DNA of 38,121 nucleotides from Chitinophaga pinensis (GCA_945888525.1 CAMDAF010000025.1:1-38121); one strand, 5' to 3'; shown: positions 17,053 through 25,682, numbered from the stretch's first letter. Translations and numbers: made by a program. Notes: generated by a model from the sequence alone, not told the origin.

Positions 17053-18144
17053 CTAAATGTGCTTTCGCTTGTTGTTTTCAAAGTCTCTAAATATGTATTC
17101 ACCTAATCCGTGCAAGCTTGTGTAAAAAGCTTTTCCTTTGTTGGTTTCTGTAAATTCTTCTACGAAGTTCTGCAGATAAGGATCTTGCGCAATCATAAAA
17201 GTAGTTATCGGTATTTTTAATCGTCTGCAAATGGCTGCTTCATTCAAAGTTTTGTTCACAATTTTTCTATCCAATCCGAAACTATTCATATAGTATCCGC
17301 CATTTTCTTTTAGACAACTTGGTTTACCATCTGTTATCATAAAAATTTGTTTGTTTTTGTTTTTTCTTCTACGCAAAATGTCTTGGGCAAGTTGAAGTCC
17401 TGCTACCGTATTGGTATGGAACGGACCGACTTTCAAATAGGGGAGTTCTTTGATGTCAATTTGCCAAGCATCGTCGCCAAAAACTAAAATATCTAAGGTG
17501 TCTTTAGGGTATTTTATTTTGATCAATTCAGCCAAGGCCATAGCCACTTTTTTGGCTGGTGTTATACGGTCTTCTCCATATAAGATCATTGAATGAGAAA
17601 TGTCAATCATCAACACTGTGCTCGACTGCGACTTGAATTCTTTTTCGTTGATAATGAAATCGTCTTCCTTCATAATGCCTTGCGCATCGAGCATAATACT
17701 GTGGGCATTGCGCAAAGACTCTGTCATTGCAATTTGAGAAAGATCGTCGCCAAACTGAAAATTTCTTTGTTCTGCAGAGTATTCGTCGCCATTGCCGGTA
17801 AAGTTGCTTTGGTGTTCTCCTTTGCCTGATTTTTTAATTTGTCCAAATATTTCTTCCAAAGCACTTTTACGTATGCTTTGCTCCATTTTAGAACTCATCT
17901 CAAAAGACCCATTTTGAGTATTGTCTTTGATGTACCCTTTGTTTCTTAAATCTTGAATAAAATCACCCATTCCATAGGCATTATCTGTTATATGGTGTTC
18001 ACGGTCGATTTCATTCATCCAGTCTATCGCGTCTGCAACATCACCAGAAGTATAAACCAGTATTTCCTTAAAAATGCGGAGTAATTTTTCGAATGGATCT
18101 TGATTGGCTTCTTCTTCTTGTTTTTGAAATCTATATCCGATCAT
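17053..18144 (-). CDS. VWA-domain protein, partner of the AAA+ ATPase
   Basis: 363 residues, no signal peptide, so cytoplasmic. The N-terminal half (1-170) is helical and charged. The C-terminal half is a von Willebrand factor A domain with a complete metal-ion-dependent adhesion site: DISHS at 181-185, Thr in FHTNTVAGL near 244-246, and Asp in MITDGKPS near 272. It is followed 7 bases later by the AAA gene, matching the conserved Rv0958/Rv0959-like pair and the ChlI/ChlD logic, in which the VWA partner binds the AAA ring. It heads a four-gene run with the methyltransferase-like and UbiA genes. It is divergent from aspS, and no clear promoter could be read. Confidence 0.87.
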   Translation of the reverse strand: MIGYRFQKQEEEANQDPFEKLLRIFKEILVYTSGDVADAIDWMNEIDREHHITDNAYGMGDFIQDLRNKGYIKDNTQNGSFEMSSKMEQSIRKSALEEIFGQIKKSGKGEHQSNFTGNGDEYSAEQRNFQFGDDLSQIAMTESLRNAHSIMLDAQGIMKEDDFIINEKEFKSQSSTVLMIDISHSMILYGEDRITPAKKVAMALAELIKIKYPKDTLDILVFGDDAWQIDIKELPYLKVGPFHTNTVAGLQLAQDILRRRKNKNKQIFMITDGKPSCLKENGGYYMNSFGLDRKIVNKTLNEAAICRRLKIPITTFMIAQDPYLQNFVEEFTETNKGKAFYTSLHGLGEYIFRDFENNKRKHI

Positions 18145-18284
18145 TGATAGCTTAACAATTTTAGTCTTACAATGTTCGGTTTTTTTGTTGAATTTAATTC
18201 ATTCTTTAAATTGATAGATGTATTGTCTGAGATTTAAACTTTCGAATTATAAGCGGTTACTGCCATTTATGTGTTACTAAAAAT

Positions 18285-18318
18285 TTGCAAAAAGGAATCC
18301 TTTAAATTCGTAATTTTG
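18285..18318 (+). promoter_or_regulatory. aspS promoter (TTG-N23-TAATTTTG), implying a leaderless transcript
   Basis: TTG at 18285-18287 and TAATTTTG at 18311-18318. The -7 box ends only 4 bases before the aspS ATG, so transcription should start at or next to the start codon. Confidence 0.7.
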
Positions 18319-18322
18319 CAAA

Positions 18323-20068
18323 ATGTTCAGAACCCACGATTGCGGAGAATTAAGAATAGAAAACAACGGTCAGATGGTTACCCTTTCTGGCTGGGTTGCG
18401 AAGCGCAGAGATTTTGGTGCTTTGTCTTTTATCGATTTAAGAGACCGATATGGAATTACCCAATTGAGCTTTAACGAAGCGTACAACAAAGAATTATTGG
18501 ATGAAGCCCGAAAAATGGGCAGGGAATTTGTTTTGCAAGTGCAAGGTAAAGTGACCGAGCGCAGCAATAAGAATCCCAAATTGTCAACAGGAGATGTTGA
18601 AGTTGTGGTCGAATCGATGCGTATTTTGAATCCTTCCTTAACACCACCTTTTACCATTGAAGACGATACCGACGGCGGAGATGAATTGCGCATGCAATAC
18701 CGCTACCTCGATCTGCGCCGCGATGTGGTGCGTCAAAATTTGATTTTGCGTCACCAAGTTGCAAAGCAAGTTAGACAGTATTTAGACAATAAATTATTTA
18801 TAGAAGTTGAAACCCCGGTATTGATCAAATCGACGCCTGAAGGGGCCCGCGATTTTGTGGTGCCTAGCCGCATGAATCCCGGTCAATTTTATGCTCTGCC
18901 TCAGAGTCCACAAACGTTCAAACAGCTTTTGATGGTTAGTGGATTTGACCGCTATTATCAAATTGTAAAATGTTTTAGAGACGAAGATTTACGCGCCGAC
19001 CGTCAACCGGAATTTACCCAAATAGATTGCGAAATGAGCTTTGTTGAACAAGAGGATATCTTGAATTTATTTGAGGGCATGGTTCAGCATTTGTTTAAAG
19101 AAGTTAAAGGTTTTGATATTGGAACTTTGCCCCGCATGACCTACGATGAGGCAATGAGACGCTATGGGAATGACAAACCAGACATTCGTTTTGGTATGGA
19201 GTTCAATGAAATTAAACCATTAACTGAGGGGAAAGGTTTTCCTGTTTTTGATGCCGCCGAATCGGTCTTGGCAATTTCTGCCAGCGGATGCTCAGCATAC
19301 ACCAGAAAGCAATTGGATGAATTAACCGAATGGGTTAAACGCCCTCAAATTGGTGCAAAAGGTTTGGTGTATGTATTCTGCAATGAAGATGGTACTTTTA
19401 AATCTTCTGTCGATAAATTTTACAGCCAAGAAGACCTTGCTGCTTGGGCTAAATCATGTTCTGCAAATCCTGGAGATTTGTTGTTGTTGTTATGCGGAAC
19501 AGTCAATGGTGTAAGAAAACAAATGTCTGAGTTGCGTTTAGAAATGGGGCAACGCTTGGGCTTGAGAGACAGAAATATATTCAAAGCACTATGGGTAATT
19601 GATTTTCCATTGTTGGAACACGATGAGGAATCAGGCCGTTGGCATGCCATGCACCATCCTTTTACCAGCCCTAAGCCAGAAGACATTACATTGTTAGAAA
19701 CCGACCCGGGTGCTGTAAGGGCTAATGCTTACGATATGGTTATAAACGGTGTTGAAGTGGGTGGTGGCTCTATCCGTATACACGATAAAACCTTGCAGGC
19801 TTTGATGTTTAAACATTTAGGATTTACTGAAGATGAAGCAAGAAATCAGTTTGGTTTCTTAATGAATGCTTTTGAATATGGTGCACCTCCACATGGCGGA
19901 ATTGCTTTGGGATTTGACCGTTTGTGCAGTCTGTTTGGTGGTGTTGACAGTATACGCGACTTTATAGCTTTCCCTAAAAACAACCAAGGCCGCGATTTGA
20001 TGATAGATGCACCTTCAAGCATTGATCAAAAACAATTGGATGAGTTGAGCATTGCATTGAAAGGTTAG
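18323..20068 (+). CDS. aspS: Aspartyl-tRNA synthetase
   Basis: 581 residues, the bacterial-type length. Class II synthetase that charges tRNA-Asp. It has an N-terminal OB-fold anticodon-binding domain ([20 protein letters not shown]), class II motif 2 ([19 protein letters not shown]), a bacterial GAD insertion domain in the middle (about 285-410), and motif 3 ([15 protein letters not shown]). The [11 protein letters not shown] and RYLDLRRD segments are also diagnostic. It is monocistronic and convergent with the PH-domain gene, whose stop lies 3 bases past its own. It starts directly at its promoter box. Confidence 0.98.
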   Translation: MFRTHDCGELRIENNGQMVTLSGWVAKRRDFGALSFIDLRDRYGITQLSFNEAYNKELLDEARKMGREFVLQVQGKVTERSNKNPKLSTGDVEVVVESMRILNPSLTPPFTIEDDTDGGDELRMQYRYLDLRRDVVRQNLILRHQVAKQVRQYLDNKLFIEVETPVLIKSTPEGARDFVVPSRMNPGQFYALPQSPQTFKQLLMVSGFDRYYQIVKCFRDEDLRADRQPEFTQIDCEMSFVEQEDILNLFEGMVQHLFKEVKGFDIGTLPRMTYDEAMRRYGNDKPDIRFGMEFNEIKPLTEGKGFPVFDAAESVLAISASGCSAYTRKQLDELTEWVKRPQIGAKGLVYVFCNEDGTFKSSVDKFYSQEDLAAWAKSCSANPGDLLLLLCGTVNGVRKQMSELRLEMGQRLGLRDRNIFKALWVIDFPLLEHDEESGRWHAMHHPFTSPKPEDITLLETDPGAVRANAYDMVINGVEVGGGSIRIHDKTLQALMFKHLGFTEDEARNQFGFLMNAFEYGAPPHGGIALGFDRLCSLFGGVDSIRDFIAFPKNNQGRDLMIDAPSSIDQKQLDELSIALKG

Positions 20069-20070
20069 TA

Positions 20071-20553
20071 TTAACTCAGTCCCTGCACATCTTTCAAGAA
20101 CGCCTCTCTGTTATCAGGTGTCAAAACATAAGTCTTATCAGCGGTTTTAATCATAACCAGATTCACACGGTTGCCAGCTTGTAAATTATAGGTTTTTAAT
20201 TTCGAATTGTTGAATTTGCCATAGTAACCAAACAAACCTCCGGAGCCCATTAAGCGGATGCTTCCTTTGATGTCGTCAGCCTCTAACAATCGGCTTTCGA
20301 TGATTGTATCTCTCGGAATTACTATTGATTGCCACATTTTTCGAATGGTGATATTGGATGCATCGGTCTCAAATTGTTTGGGCGACCAAGCGTAAGACAA
20401 GCCCAAGGTTAATGCGAATAAAATCGATATTAGCACAGGGATTAACAAGCCGTCTTCGTCGAACCAAAATTTAATAATTATTGATAAAAGCAATAAACAG
20501 GTTAAACTTGAAACAACCTTTGTTGTTCTATCGAATGGGTTTTTGTAAATCAT
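20071..20553 (-). CDS. Small membrane protein with bacterial PH-like domain
   Basis: 160 residues. Two membrane helices at about 12-28 and 34-52, followed by a cytoplasmic beta-rich domain. That domain reads ITIRKMWQSIVIPRDTI, then IRLMGSGGLFGYYGKF, then TADKTYVLTPDNREAF. The pattern matches bacterial PH domains (the bPH_5-like group), in which YVLTP and a following Asp are typical. The function is unknown. It stands alone between aspS (convergent) and the phnA-like gene. Confidence 0.75.
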   Translation of the reverse strand: MIYKNPFDRTTKVVSSLTCLLLLSIIIKFWFDEDGLLIPVLISILFALTLGLSYAWSPKQFETDASNITIRKMWQSIVIPRDTIIESRLLEADDIKGSIRLMGSGGLFGYYGKFNNSKLKTYNLQAGNRVNLVMIKTADKTYVLTPDNREAFLKDVQGLS

Positions 20554-20727
20554 GATTTATTTTGCTAGTTGTATGAGGTTATTTACTTCTAAAATTTTCT
20601 TTTAGCTTCCATTCGCTCCTTTTGGTATGACTCTCACCTTTTCAGACTTGGGCTCAAATGTATAGGACTAGTTTTTTATTGGAAGCCTTTTTCGTTGAAA
20701 TCAATTATTTGTCGTCTATTAATAAAA

Positions 20728-20756
20728 AAAGAGACAATTGAATATATTGTCTCTTT
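20728..20756 (-). terminator. Intrinsic terminator of the PhnA-like gene
   Basis: A perfect 11-bp inverted repeat (AAAGAGACAAT / ATTGTCTCTTT) with a 7-base loop, 22 bases past the stop codon at 20779. On the minus strand it continues into TTTTATT, a good U-tract. Confidence 0.85.
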
Positions 20757-20778
20757 CAATGTTTATGTGAGTTTTCAA

Positions 20779-20985
20779 TTAAGCTTTTTTCAAAAACTCA
20801 GTTTTCAATACCATCATAACTTTTTCTATTTTACATTCAATCTCAGCTTCATCATCAGTTAATCGGATGTTTTTGCCTACTGATCCTCTTTTTAAAACAC
20901 TGGACGAACCTCTTACTTTAAGGTCTTTTATGAGTGTAACTGTATCCCCATCTTTAAGTTCATTTCCGTTGCTGTCTTTTGCCAT
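20779..20985 (-). CDS. PhnA-domain protein (short, YjdM C-terminal type)
   Basis: 68 residues covering only the SH3-like PhnA domain: DSNGNELKDGDTVTLIKDLK, then VKRGTxxKNIRL-like text (VLKRGSVGKNIRLTDDEAE) and MMVLKTEFLKKA. In longer YjdM/PhnA proteins this domain follows an N-terminal zinc ribbon, which is absent here. The family name comes from neighbourhood to phosphonate genes in E. coli. No phosphonate genes are near and the true role is unknown. It has its own promoter and terminator, so it is a monocistronic gene. Confidence 0.88.
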   Translation of the reverse strand: MAKDSNGNELKDGDTVTLIKDLKVRGSSSVLKRGSVGKNIRLTDDEAEIECKIEKVMMVLKTEFLKKA

Positions 20986-21004
20986 AATTTTGAATGTTAG
21001 GCCA

Positions 21005-21033
21005 CAAAGGTAAAAAAAAACGGGAAATTACAA
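21005..21033 (-). promoter_or_regulatory. Promoter of the PhnA-like gene (TTG-N18-TACCTTTG)
   Basis: Minus strand TTG (21031-21033) and TACCTTTG (21005-21012), 18 bases apart. The leader to the ATG at 20985 is about 15 bases. Confidence 0.7.
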
Positions 21034-21063
21034 AGTGCTTTTAATCAAATCTTTAGGTCTATT

Positions 21064-21756
21064 TTATTTTAATACAGACATTCCGCCGTCCAAATGAAGT
21101 ATTTGTCCAGTCATCCAAGTAGATTTATCAGAAAGTAAAAAGCAAGCAAGATTTGAAATGTCTTCAGCTGTGCCGATGCGCTTTAGCGGGTGGCGTTGGG
21201 CATTGGCGAGTCTTTTTTCTTCTGTATTTAATAAGCTTCCTGCGAGTGGCGTATCGGTTAACGACGGTGCAATGCAATTGACTCTTATGCTTGGCGCGAA
21301 TTCAGCAGCCAATGCCTTTGTTAATCCTTCTATAGCCCCTTTCGAACTTGCAACCAATGAATGGAAATTCAAGCCAGTTTGAACCGCTAAAGTAGAAAAC
21401 AAAACAACGCTTCCGTTGCTAGATTCTTTTAATCGGGGTAAAACCGCTTGTATGGTTTTAATGGCACCTATGGTTTGAAGCTGATAATCGCTTAAGAAAT
21501 CTTCTGCTTTAATCCGGTGAAATGGTTTAAGTACTATGCTGCCGGGGCAATATACGATACCATCAATTTTATCTGGCAGGAAACTCAAATCGTAATTTTC
21601 AGACAAAACATCTAAAGAATGATACTGTAAGTTTTCTTGACTGTTGCAAGCGTTCTTATTAAAGGTGCCATAAACTTGATGGCCAGCTTTGGCCAAGTCT
21701 TCAGCGATTGCTTTTCCTATTCCTGATGAGGCTCCGACAATTAAGTAGTTTGACAT
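21064..21756 (-). CDS. SDR-family protein with valine at the catalytic tyrosine position
   Basis: 230 residues from the ATG at 21756 (a TTG two codons earlier is possible). A Rossmann-fold short-chain dehydrogenase/reductase with cofactor motif GASSGIG (8-14), VNCIAPSLTDTPLAG and a C-terminal TGQILHLDGGMSVL. The active-site block reads LFSTLAVQTGLNFHSLVASS then KGAIEGL. The Ser (121) and Lys (139) are present, but the residue four before the Lys, normally Tyr, is Val135. The neighbouring codons read cleanly, so this is not a frameshift. It may be a non-redox or regulatory member, or use another residue. It lies 37 bases downstream of alkB. Confidence 0.85.
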   Translation of the reverse strand: MSNYLIVGASSGIGKAIAEDLAKAGHQVYGTFNKNACNSQENLQYHSLDVLSENYDLSFLPDKIDGIVYCPGSIVLKPFHRIKAEDFLSDYQLQTIGAIKTIQAVLPRLKESSNGSVVLFSTLAVQTGLNFHSLVASSKGAIEGLTKALAAEFAPSIRVNCIAPSLTDTPLAGSLLNTEEKRLANAQRHPLKRIGTAEDISNLACFLLSDKSTWMTGQILHLDGGMSVLK

Positions 21757-21793
21757 AATCAAAATAACAATGATGTCTTAAAAATGTTCTGAC

Positions 21794-22405
21794 TTATAAT
21801 TCTACAAAATTCCGAAAACTAAGATTGATGCGGGGTAGCTTGATTTTACTCGATTGTGGTAAGGCATGTTTCCAATATGTCTGCGTTTTTCCTTGCATAA
21901 TAACCAAACTCCCATTTTCTAAAAGCAAATCTATTTTTTGTTTGCTTTCGTTATGCTTAAATGAAAATTTTCTAGCAGCACCCACACTCAATGAGGCAAT
22001 TATAGGTTCTATCCCCATTGTTTTTTCATTGTCGCTGTGCCACGACATTCCTTCATTTCCATCTTTGTAATAATTGAGCAAACAGGAATTGAAATGTTGA
22101 TTGACACGCACTTCAATTTGGTTTTTTATTTCAAGGATTAATGGCGTAAAGATTTCTGCCTTTTTAGTGATTCCAGAATAGGTGTATTCAAAATAATCTT
22201 CACCCATCCAAGCAGTTTGTCTTTTGCACTCAATGGTTTTGCCATACATTTTTACCACATCATTTTGCCAATTGATTTCCCGCTTCAATGCGTCTAAATA
22301 TTGCAAAGCTTTTTCATTTGTGAATATTGGCCCATAACAATAAACCTCTCCATCATAAGGCAATAGATTGGTTTCGGGCTTGTATTGTTGGGTGAATAAA
22401 TCCAA
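21794..22405 (-). CDS. AlkB-like 2-oxoglutarate/Fe(II) dioxygenase (TTG start)
   Basis: 203 residues from a TTG at 22405. That start gives MDLFTQQ...NLLPYDGEVYCYG, the usual opening of bacterial AlkB2/3-like proteins. A TTG at 22486 would add 27 residues with no family resemblance, and no ATG exists in the frame before this point. The enzyme repairs 1-methyladenine and 3-methylcytosine in DNA or RNA by oxidative demethylation. Iron ligands are His123 and Asp125 (WHSDNE) and His180 (YWKHAL). The 2-oxoglutarate Arg residues are in PRINLSFRNF. The substrate loop TAWMGEDYFEYTYSG is present. It is downstream of recO, and both belong to DNA repair. Confidence 0.88.
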   Translation of the reverse strand: MDLFTQQYKPETNLLPYDGEVYCYGPIFTNEKALQYLDALKREINWQNDVVKMYGKTIECKRQTAWMGEDYFEYTYSGITKKAEIFTPLILEIKNQIEVRVNQHFNSCLLNYYKDGNEGMSWHSDNEKTMGIEPIIASLSVGAARKFSFKHNESKQKIDLLLENGSLVIMQGKTQTYWKHALPQSSKIKLPRINLSFRNFVEL

Positions 22406-22552
22406 AGTCGAGTAGTTTGAAAACGGGTTAAAGGTTGCTTTAATTTGAGTGCAATTTAAACTTTTGAATAGGATAATTGAATACAAATTGAAGTTTTTAA
22501 TTTTTGTTTCTTATGTTTTTCCAACTAATTTCGACAAGATCAAATTGCTTAA

Positions 22553-23263
22553 CTAAGCACTTAATACCTCACTTAAGATACTGCGGCTTCTAAGTTCAAA
22601 ATGCCCGGAAACATGGTATTGAAAATACCGTAGTAATTCCTCAATAACTTTTCCTCTTAAAGTTTTATCTTTGGATAGATGGGCGATGCCTTGGGTTAAT
22701 ATTTGAAATATTGCAGCCGAACTGTCTTTCTCTGCGATTGATTTTAAAGGCAATAAGGTTTCTATAAAGGTTCCGTTTTGTAGGTCTAGATAAGCGTCGT
22801 CCGTATACGATTCGCAGTTTGGAGAACACCCATAATGGAGAAGCACATTTAACATAGTAAATGGCAATTGCCAAAAATGGATTTCAGTGTTTAAGCCAGG
22901 TATTGCATCTTGGTATAAATAGTCAAATAGATTTTTATTCAACTCATTTTCTTTAAGCGTTTGTTGAATAAGTTCGCAAAAAACTTGGTAAAAGGCTTGT
23001 TGTGAAAATGTTTTGAATTCTGGAGATGATTGGCAAGTAATGTCGAGTATGCGTTGAAGGTTGCTGTTTTTTTTGTAATTCAAACTTAGTTCAACCGTAC
23101 TTAAAGGCTGTAAATAAGACATTTTTACTTTTCCTTTGTTTTTATAAACACCCGGGATGTGAAAACCTACAAGGCCATATTGTTCGGTTAAAATATTGCA
23201 AATTGCAGAAGATTCGCCATATTTTATGGTTCTTATAACAATTCCTCTGGTCTTGTTTTCCAA
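22553..23263 (-). CDS. recO: DNA repair protein RecO (TTG start)
   Basis: 236 residues starting at a TTG (23261-23263) 3 bases after the porZ stop. The opening ENKTRGIVIRTIKYGESSA matches Bacteroidota RecO, so the TTG is well supported, and translation is probably coupled to porZ. There is an N-terminal OB fold (ILTEQYGLVGFHIPGVYKNK), then a helical middle part, then the Cys-containing YGCSPNCESYTDDAYLDL where zinc-binding RecO proteins have their ribbon. RecO anneals SSB-coated strands and loads RecA with RecR. recF is also in this window, 13 kb away. Confidence 0.93.
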   Translation of the reverse strand: MENKTRGIVIRTIKYGESSAICNILTEQYGLVGFHIPGVYKNKGKVKMSYLQPLSTVELSLNYKKNSNLQRILDITCQSSPEFKTFSQQAFYQVFCELIQQTLKENELNKNLFDYLYQDAIPGLNTEIHFWQLPFTMLNVLLHYGCSPNCESYTDDAYLDLQNGTFIETLLPLKSIAEKDSSAAIFQILTQGIAHLSKDKTLRGKVIEELLRYFQYHVSGHFELRSRSILSEVLSA

Positions 23264-23266
23264 GGC

Positions 23267-25534
23267 TTAATGTACAAATAAGATTTTGCCAACTCGAGAT
23301 TCTGTTCCTTCAGTATTAATGCAAAAAACCAAGTATACGCCAGTAGAAACCCTTGAGCCATCAAAGTTCTTTCCATTCCATTTTGCCATGCTTCCATTCG
23401 AAAATGTTTGATACACCAAAGCGCCATTGATGTCGGTTATTTTTACCAAAGTGTTGTCAGGCATGCCGGTTATAGCAATATCACCCTCAAAATTCGGTTT
23501 GACAGGATTTGGGAATATCACCAAGTCATTAAATTCTTTTGACGCTTGAATGGCATCTGAACGGAATGATGCAATGCCTTGATCGGTTCCAAAGAATACC
23601 TCACCTGTTGCTTCCATTATTCCTATGCTCGTTACGTTGTCTGACATTAATGGAGAATTCTCTATCGTGAAATGCTGCAACAAGGTTTCCCCGTCGCTGT
23701 CGTATAACCATGCGCCTTTATTGGTTCCAAACCATCTTCTATCGCCGCCATCGACAACAATACAATTTACAACTTCAGATTCTAACAATTTACCACCCAA
23801 ATTGCTGTTGGATTCAACCGAAACAATAATTGATTGCGCATCGTAATCACCACCCGTAAAGGCATTGTTTGGGTTTCTGATGCGCACAAACCCTTGATCG
23901 GTTCCAATTAATAATTCACCCGATTTTGTGAAAGCGATATCATTAACGGCATTGCTCGGTAAATTGCCAGTGCCTTTGGCTGTATTGATTAATATTGAAA
24001 CATCGTCGCTTGCATTGCTAAGTGTTTTTTCGTTAAACGCCAATATACCACTGCTCTCTCCAGGCGTTAGTATCCATTTGTTGTTCTTGCTGTCTATTAT
24101 TATTTTGCCAGTTTTGTTGACGGGCAATTTGAAACTAGTAAAGACGCCTGAGGGGCTCATGCGCAGTAAAGCACTGTCAACATTAAAATTGCTTATCCAT
24201 AAATTGTCGCGGTTGTCGCTTGCTAAGCCGCGAATAATGGTGTAAAACACTTGTTTTTTAAGTGGTGAATTGGTTTCGTCGTATATTTTACTAGCAACAC
24301 CATTGTTTAATTGTAAAATACCTCTGCCAAAGGTCCCGATATACAATCTGCCATTTGATTTTTGATAGGAGGCTGTAATGTAATCAAATAAAGGATAAGT
24401 GAAAGGATCGGTGGGCGAATTGCTCCATTCAAAATTATTGAAATAATAATATTTGTTGCCATTAAACGTTGGCGCATCTGTTGTTGGCATATAGCCGCCG
24501 GCCAAAGTAAATAAACTGCCATAGGCGTTGACAAAGGAAAATACATCGGTCGATCGCGGACCATTTGGGTAAAATACCTGCTCACCATTTGGATGCATAA
24601 GCACCAGTCCGTTTGATGGACTCGAATACCAAAATTGACCATCTGTATCAAGCATACTTCGATTTAAAACATTGATGCCTTTATTGATTTCGTTGCCATT
24701 TTTATCTATTGAATAAATACTGTCGGCAAATGAACCAATAATTAATTTGTTGTGCTGTACATCAATGTTTGAAATTATTCGTTTGCGCAAACTTGGTTTA
24801 AATACTTGCCATGTATTGCCCGATTTTTTCATCAATTGGCTGTCTAATTCGGCATAAATTGACTGATCAAATGACGCCAAGTTTTGTGATTTTATATTGG
24901 CAGATAGGCTAAGATGCCAATTGGTATAGTCGGCTAAATTAATGCTTGGGCTGATAAATCCAGAATAGATACCCGATTTGCTGCTGATGAACAAGCTGTC
25001 GCCAAAAACAGTTGATGCATATACATCAATTACAGTTCCTCCAGGACCTATGTTCAAATACGAATTTTTAATTTCATTCTTTTTGAAGTCAAATTCCAAT
25101 AAGCCAAAAGAGGTACTTATATAAGCCATACCATTGCTGATTTGAATATGGTGTATGGTTTTTTCGCCAACAATAGTTTTGCGATAAATATCGTCGTTTT
25201 TTTCTATGGTTTTGTTTTTCACCATTTCAATGCGTGTGTCCGCATAAACAATGATTAAAGTGGATGATGCCCAATCGTAGGTCATGCATTTAACCTTATA
25301 GCCAGAAAAGCCATTGGCAGGCGACAATCTTTCAGTCATACCATCGGCTTTTGAATAGGAATACAGGCCATTAGCGGAGGCGCAATAAATTTTATCAGGG
25401 GTTTCACATAGGGCATTGACATTATTGTATGGCAGGTGCACCCGCCATTGGCCAAGAGCAACGGGCTGGTAGGCCTTTGCTTGATAAAGGCAGAAAATGC
25501 TTGTGAATAATATTAATATCTGTTTAATAGACAT
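23267..25534 (-). CDS. porZ: Probable T9SS component PorZ (double beta-propeller, CTD)
   Basis: 755 residues. Signal peptide at 1-22, then ALGQWRVHLPYNNVNALCE with DKIYCASANGLYSYSKADG, the characteristic PorZ opening. Two beta-propeller halves of regulator-propeller-type repeats follow (SNGMAYISTSFGLLEFDF, DNRDNLWISNFNVDSALL, SGELLIGTDQGFVRIRN, RRWFGTNKGAWLYDSDGE, GEVFFGTDQGIASFRSD), and a T9SS-like C-terminal domain ends it (LVIFPNPVKPNFEGD, KITDINGALVYQ, STGVYLV). In Porphyromonas gingivalis PorZ is a surface partner of the PorU sortase that supplies anionic LPS for cargo attachment. A similar role is inferred for the T9SS cargo seen here. recO is coupled downstream. The exact PorZ assignment needs a profile search. 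Confidence 0.75.
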   Translation of the reverse strand: MSIKQILILFTSIFCLYQAKAYQPVALGQWRVHLPYNNVNALCETPDKIYCASANGLYSYSKADGMTERLSPANGFSGYKVKCMTYDWASSTLIIVYADTRIEMVKNKTIEKNDDIYRKTIVGEKTIHHIQISNGMAYISTSFGLLEFDFKKNEIKNSYLNIGPGGTVIDVYASTVFGDSLFISSKSGIYSGFISPSINLADYTNWHLSLSANIKSQNLASFDQSIYAELDSQLMKKSGNTWQVFKPSLRKRIISNIDVQHNKLIIGSFADSIYSIDKNGNEINKGINVLNRSMLDTDGQFWYSSPSNGLVLMHPNGEQVFYPNGPRSTDVFSFVNAYGSLFTLAGGYMPTTDAPTFNGNKYYYFNNFEWSNSPTDPFTYPLFDYITASYQKSNGRLYIGTFGRGILQLNNGVASKIYDETNSPLKKQVFYTIIRGLASDNRDNLWISNFNVDSALLRMSPSGVFTSFKLPVNKTGKIIIDSKNNKWILTPGESSGILAFNEKTLSNASDDVSILINTAKGTGNLPSNAVNDIAFTKSGELLIGTDQGFVRIRNPNNAFTGGDYDAQSIIVSVESNSNLGGKLLESEVVNCIVVDGGDRRWFGTNKGAWLYDSDGETLLQHFTIENSPLMSDNVTSIGIMEATGEVFFGTDQGIASFRSDAIQASKEFNDLVIFPNPVKPNFEGDIAITGMPDNTLVKITDINGALVYQTFSNGSMAKWNGKNFDGSRVSTGVYLVFCINTEGTESRVGKILFVH

Positions 25535-25609
25535 ATTGTGTTTAACTGAATTTGATGTGCTATGGTATGTTTTTAATCAATAATGACACAGACATGACCA
25601 AGCCATTCG

Positions 25610-25642
25610 CAAAAATAAGAATTATCTAAACATTTTGTTCAA
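25610..25642 (-). promoter_or_regulatory. porZ-recO-alkB promoter (TTG-N22-TATTTTTG)
   Basis: Minus strand TTG (25640-25642) and TATTTTTG (25610-25617), 22 bases apart, giving a leader of about 70 bases before the porZ ATG. It is back-to-back with the LOG gene promoter. Confidence 0.6.
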
Positions 25643-25649
25643 TAAAATC

Positions 25650-25682
25650 TTGTGCGGATTGAGATTAGAAAACTTACTTTTG
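25650..25682 (+). promoter_or_regulatory. LOG gene promoter (TTG-N22-TACTTTTG)
   Basis: TTG at 25650-25652 and TACTTTTG at 25675-25682. The start codon is 153 bases downstream, so this is a long leader. The leader contains a possible 22-codon upstream frame at 25695-25763. Confidence 0.6.

Noticed and set aside
20779-20985. Phosphonate-utilisation role of the PhnA-like gene
   Set aside because: The name is historical, no phn genes are nearby, and the zinc ribbon is missing. Only the domain call was kept.
22406-22486. N-terminal extension of alkB from a TTG at 22486
   Set aside because: The added residues do not resemble the family, whereas the TTG at 22405 gives the standard MDLF opening.
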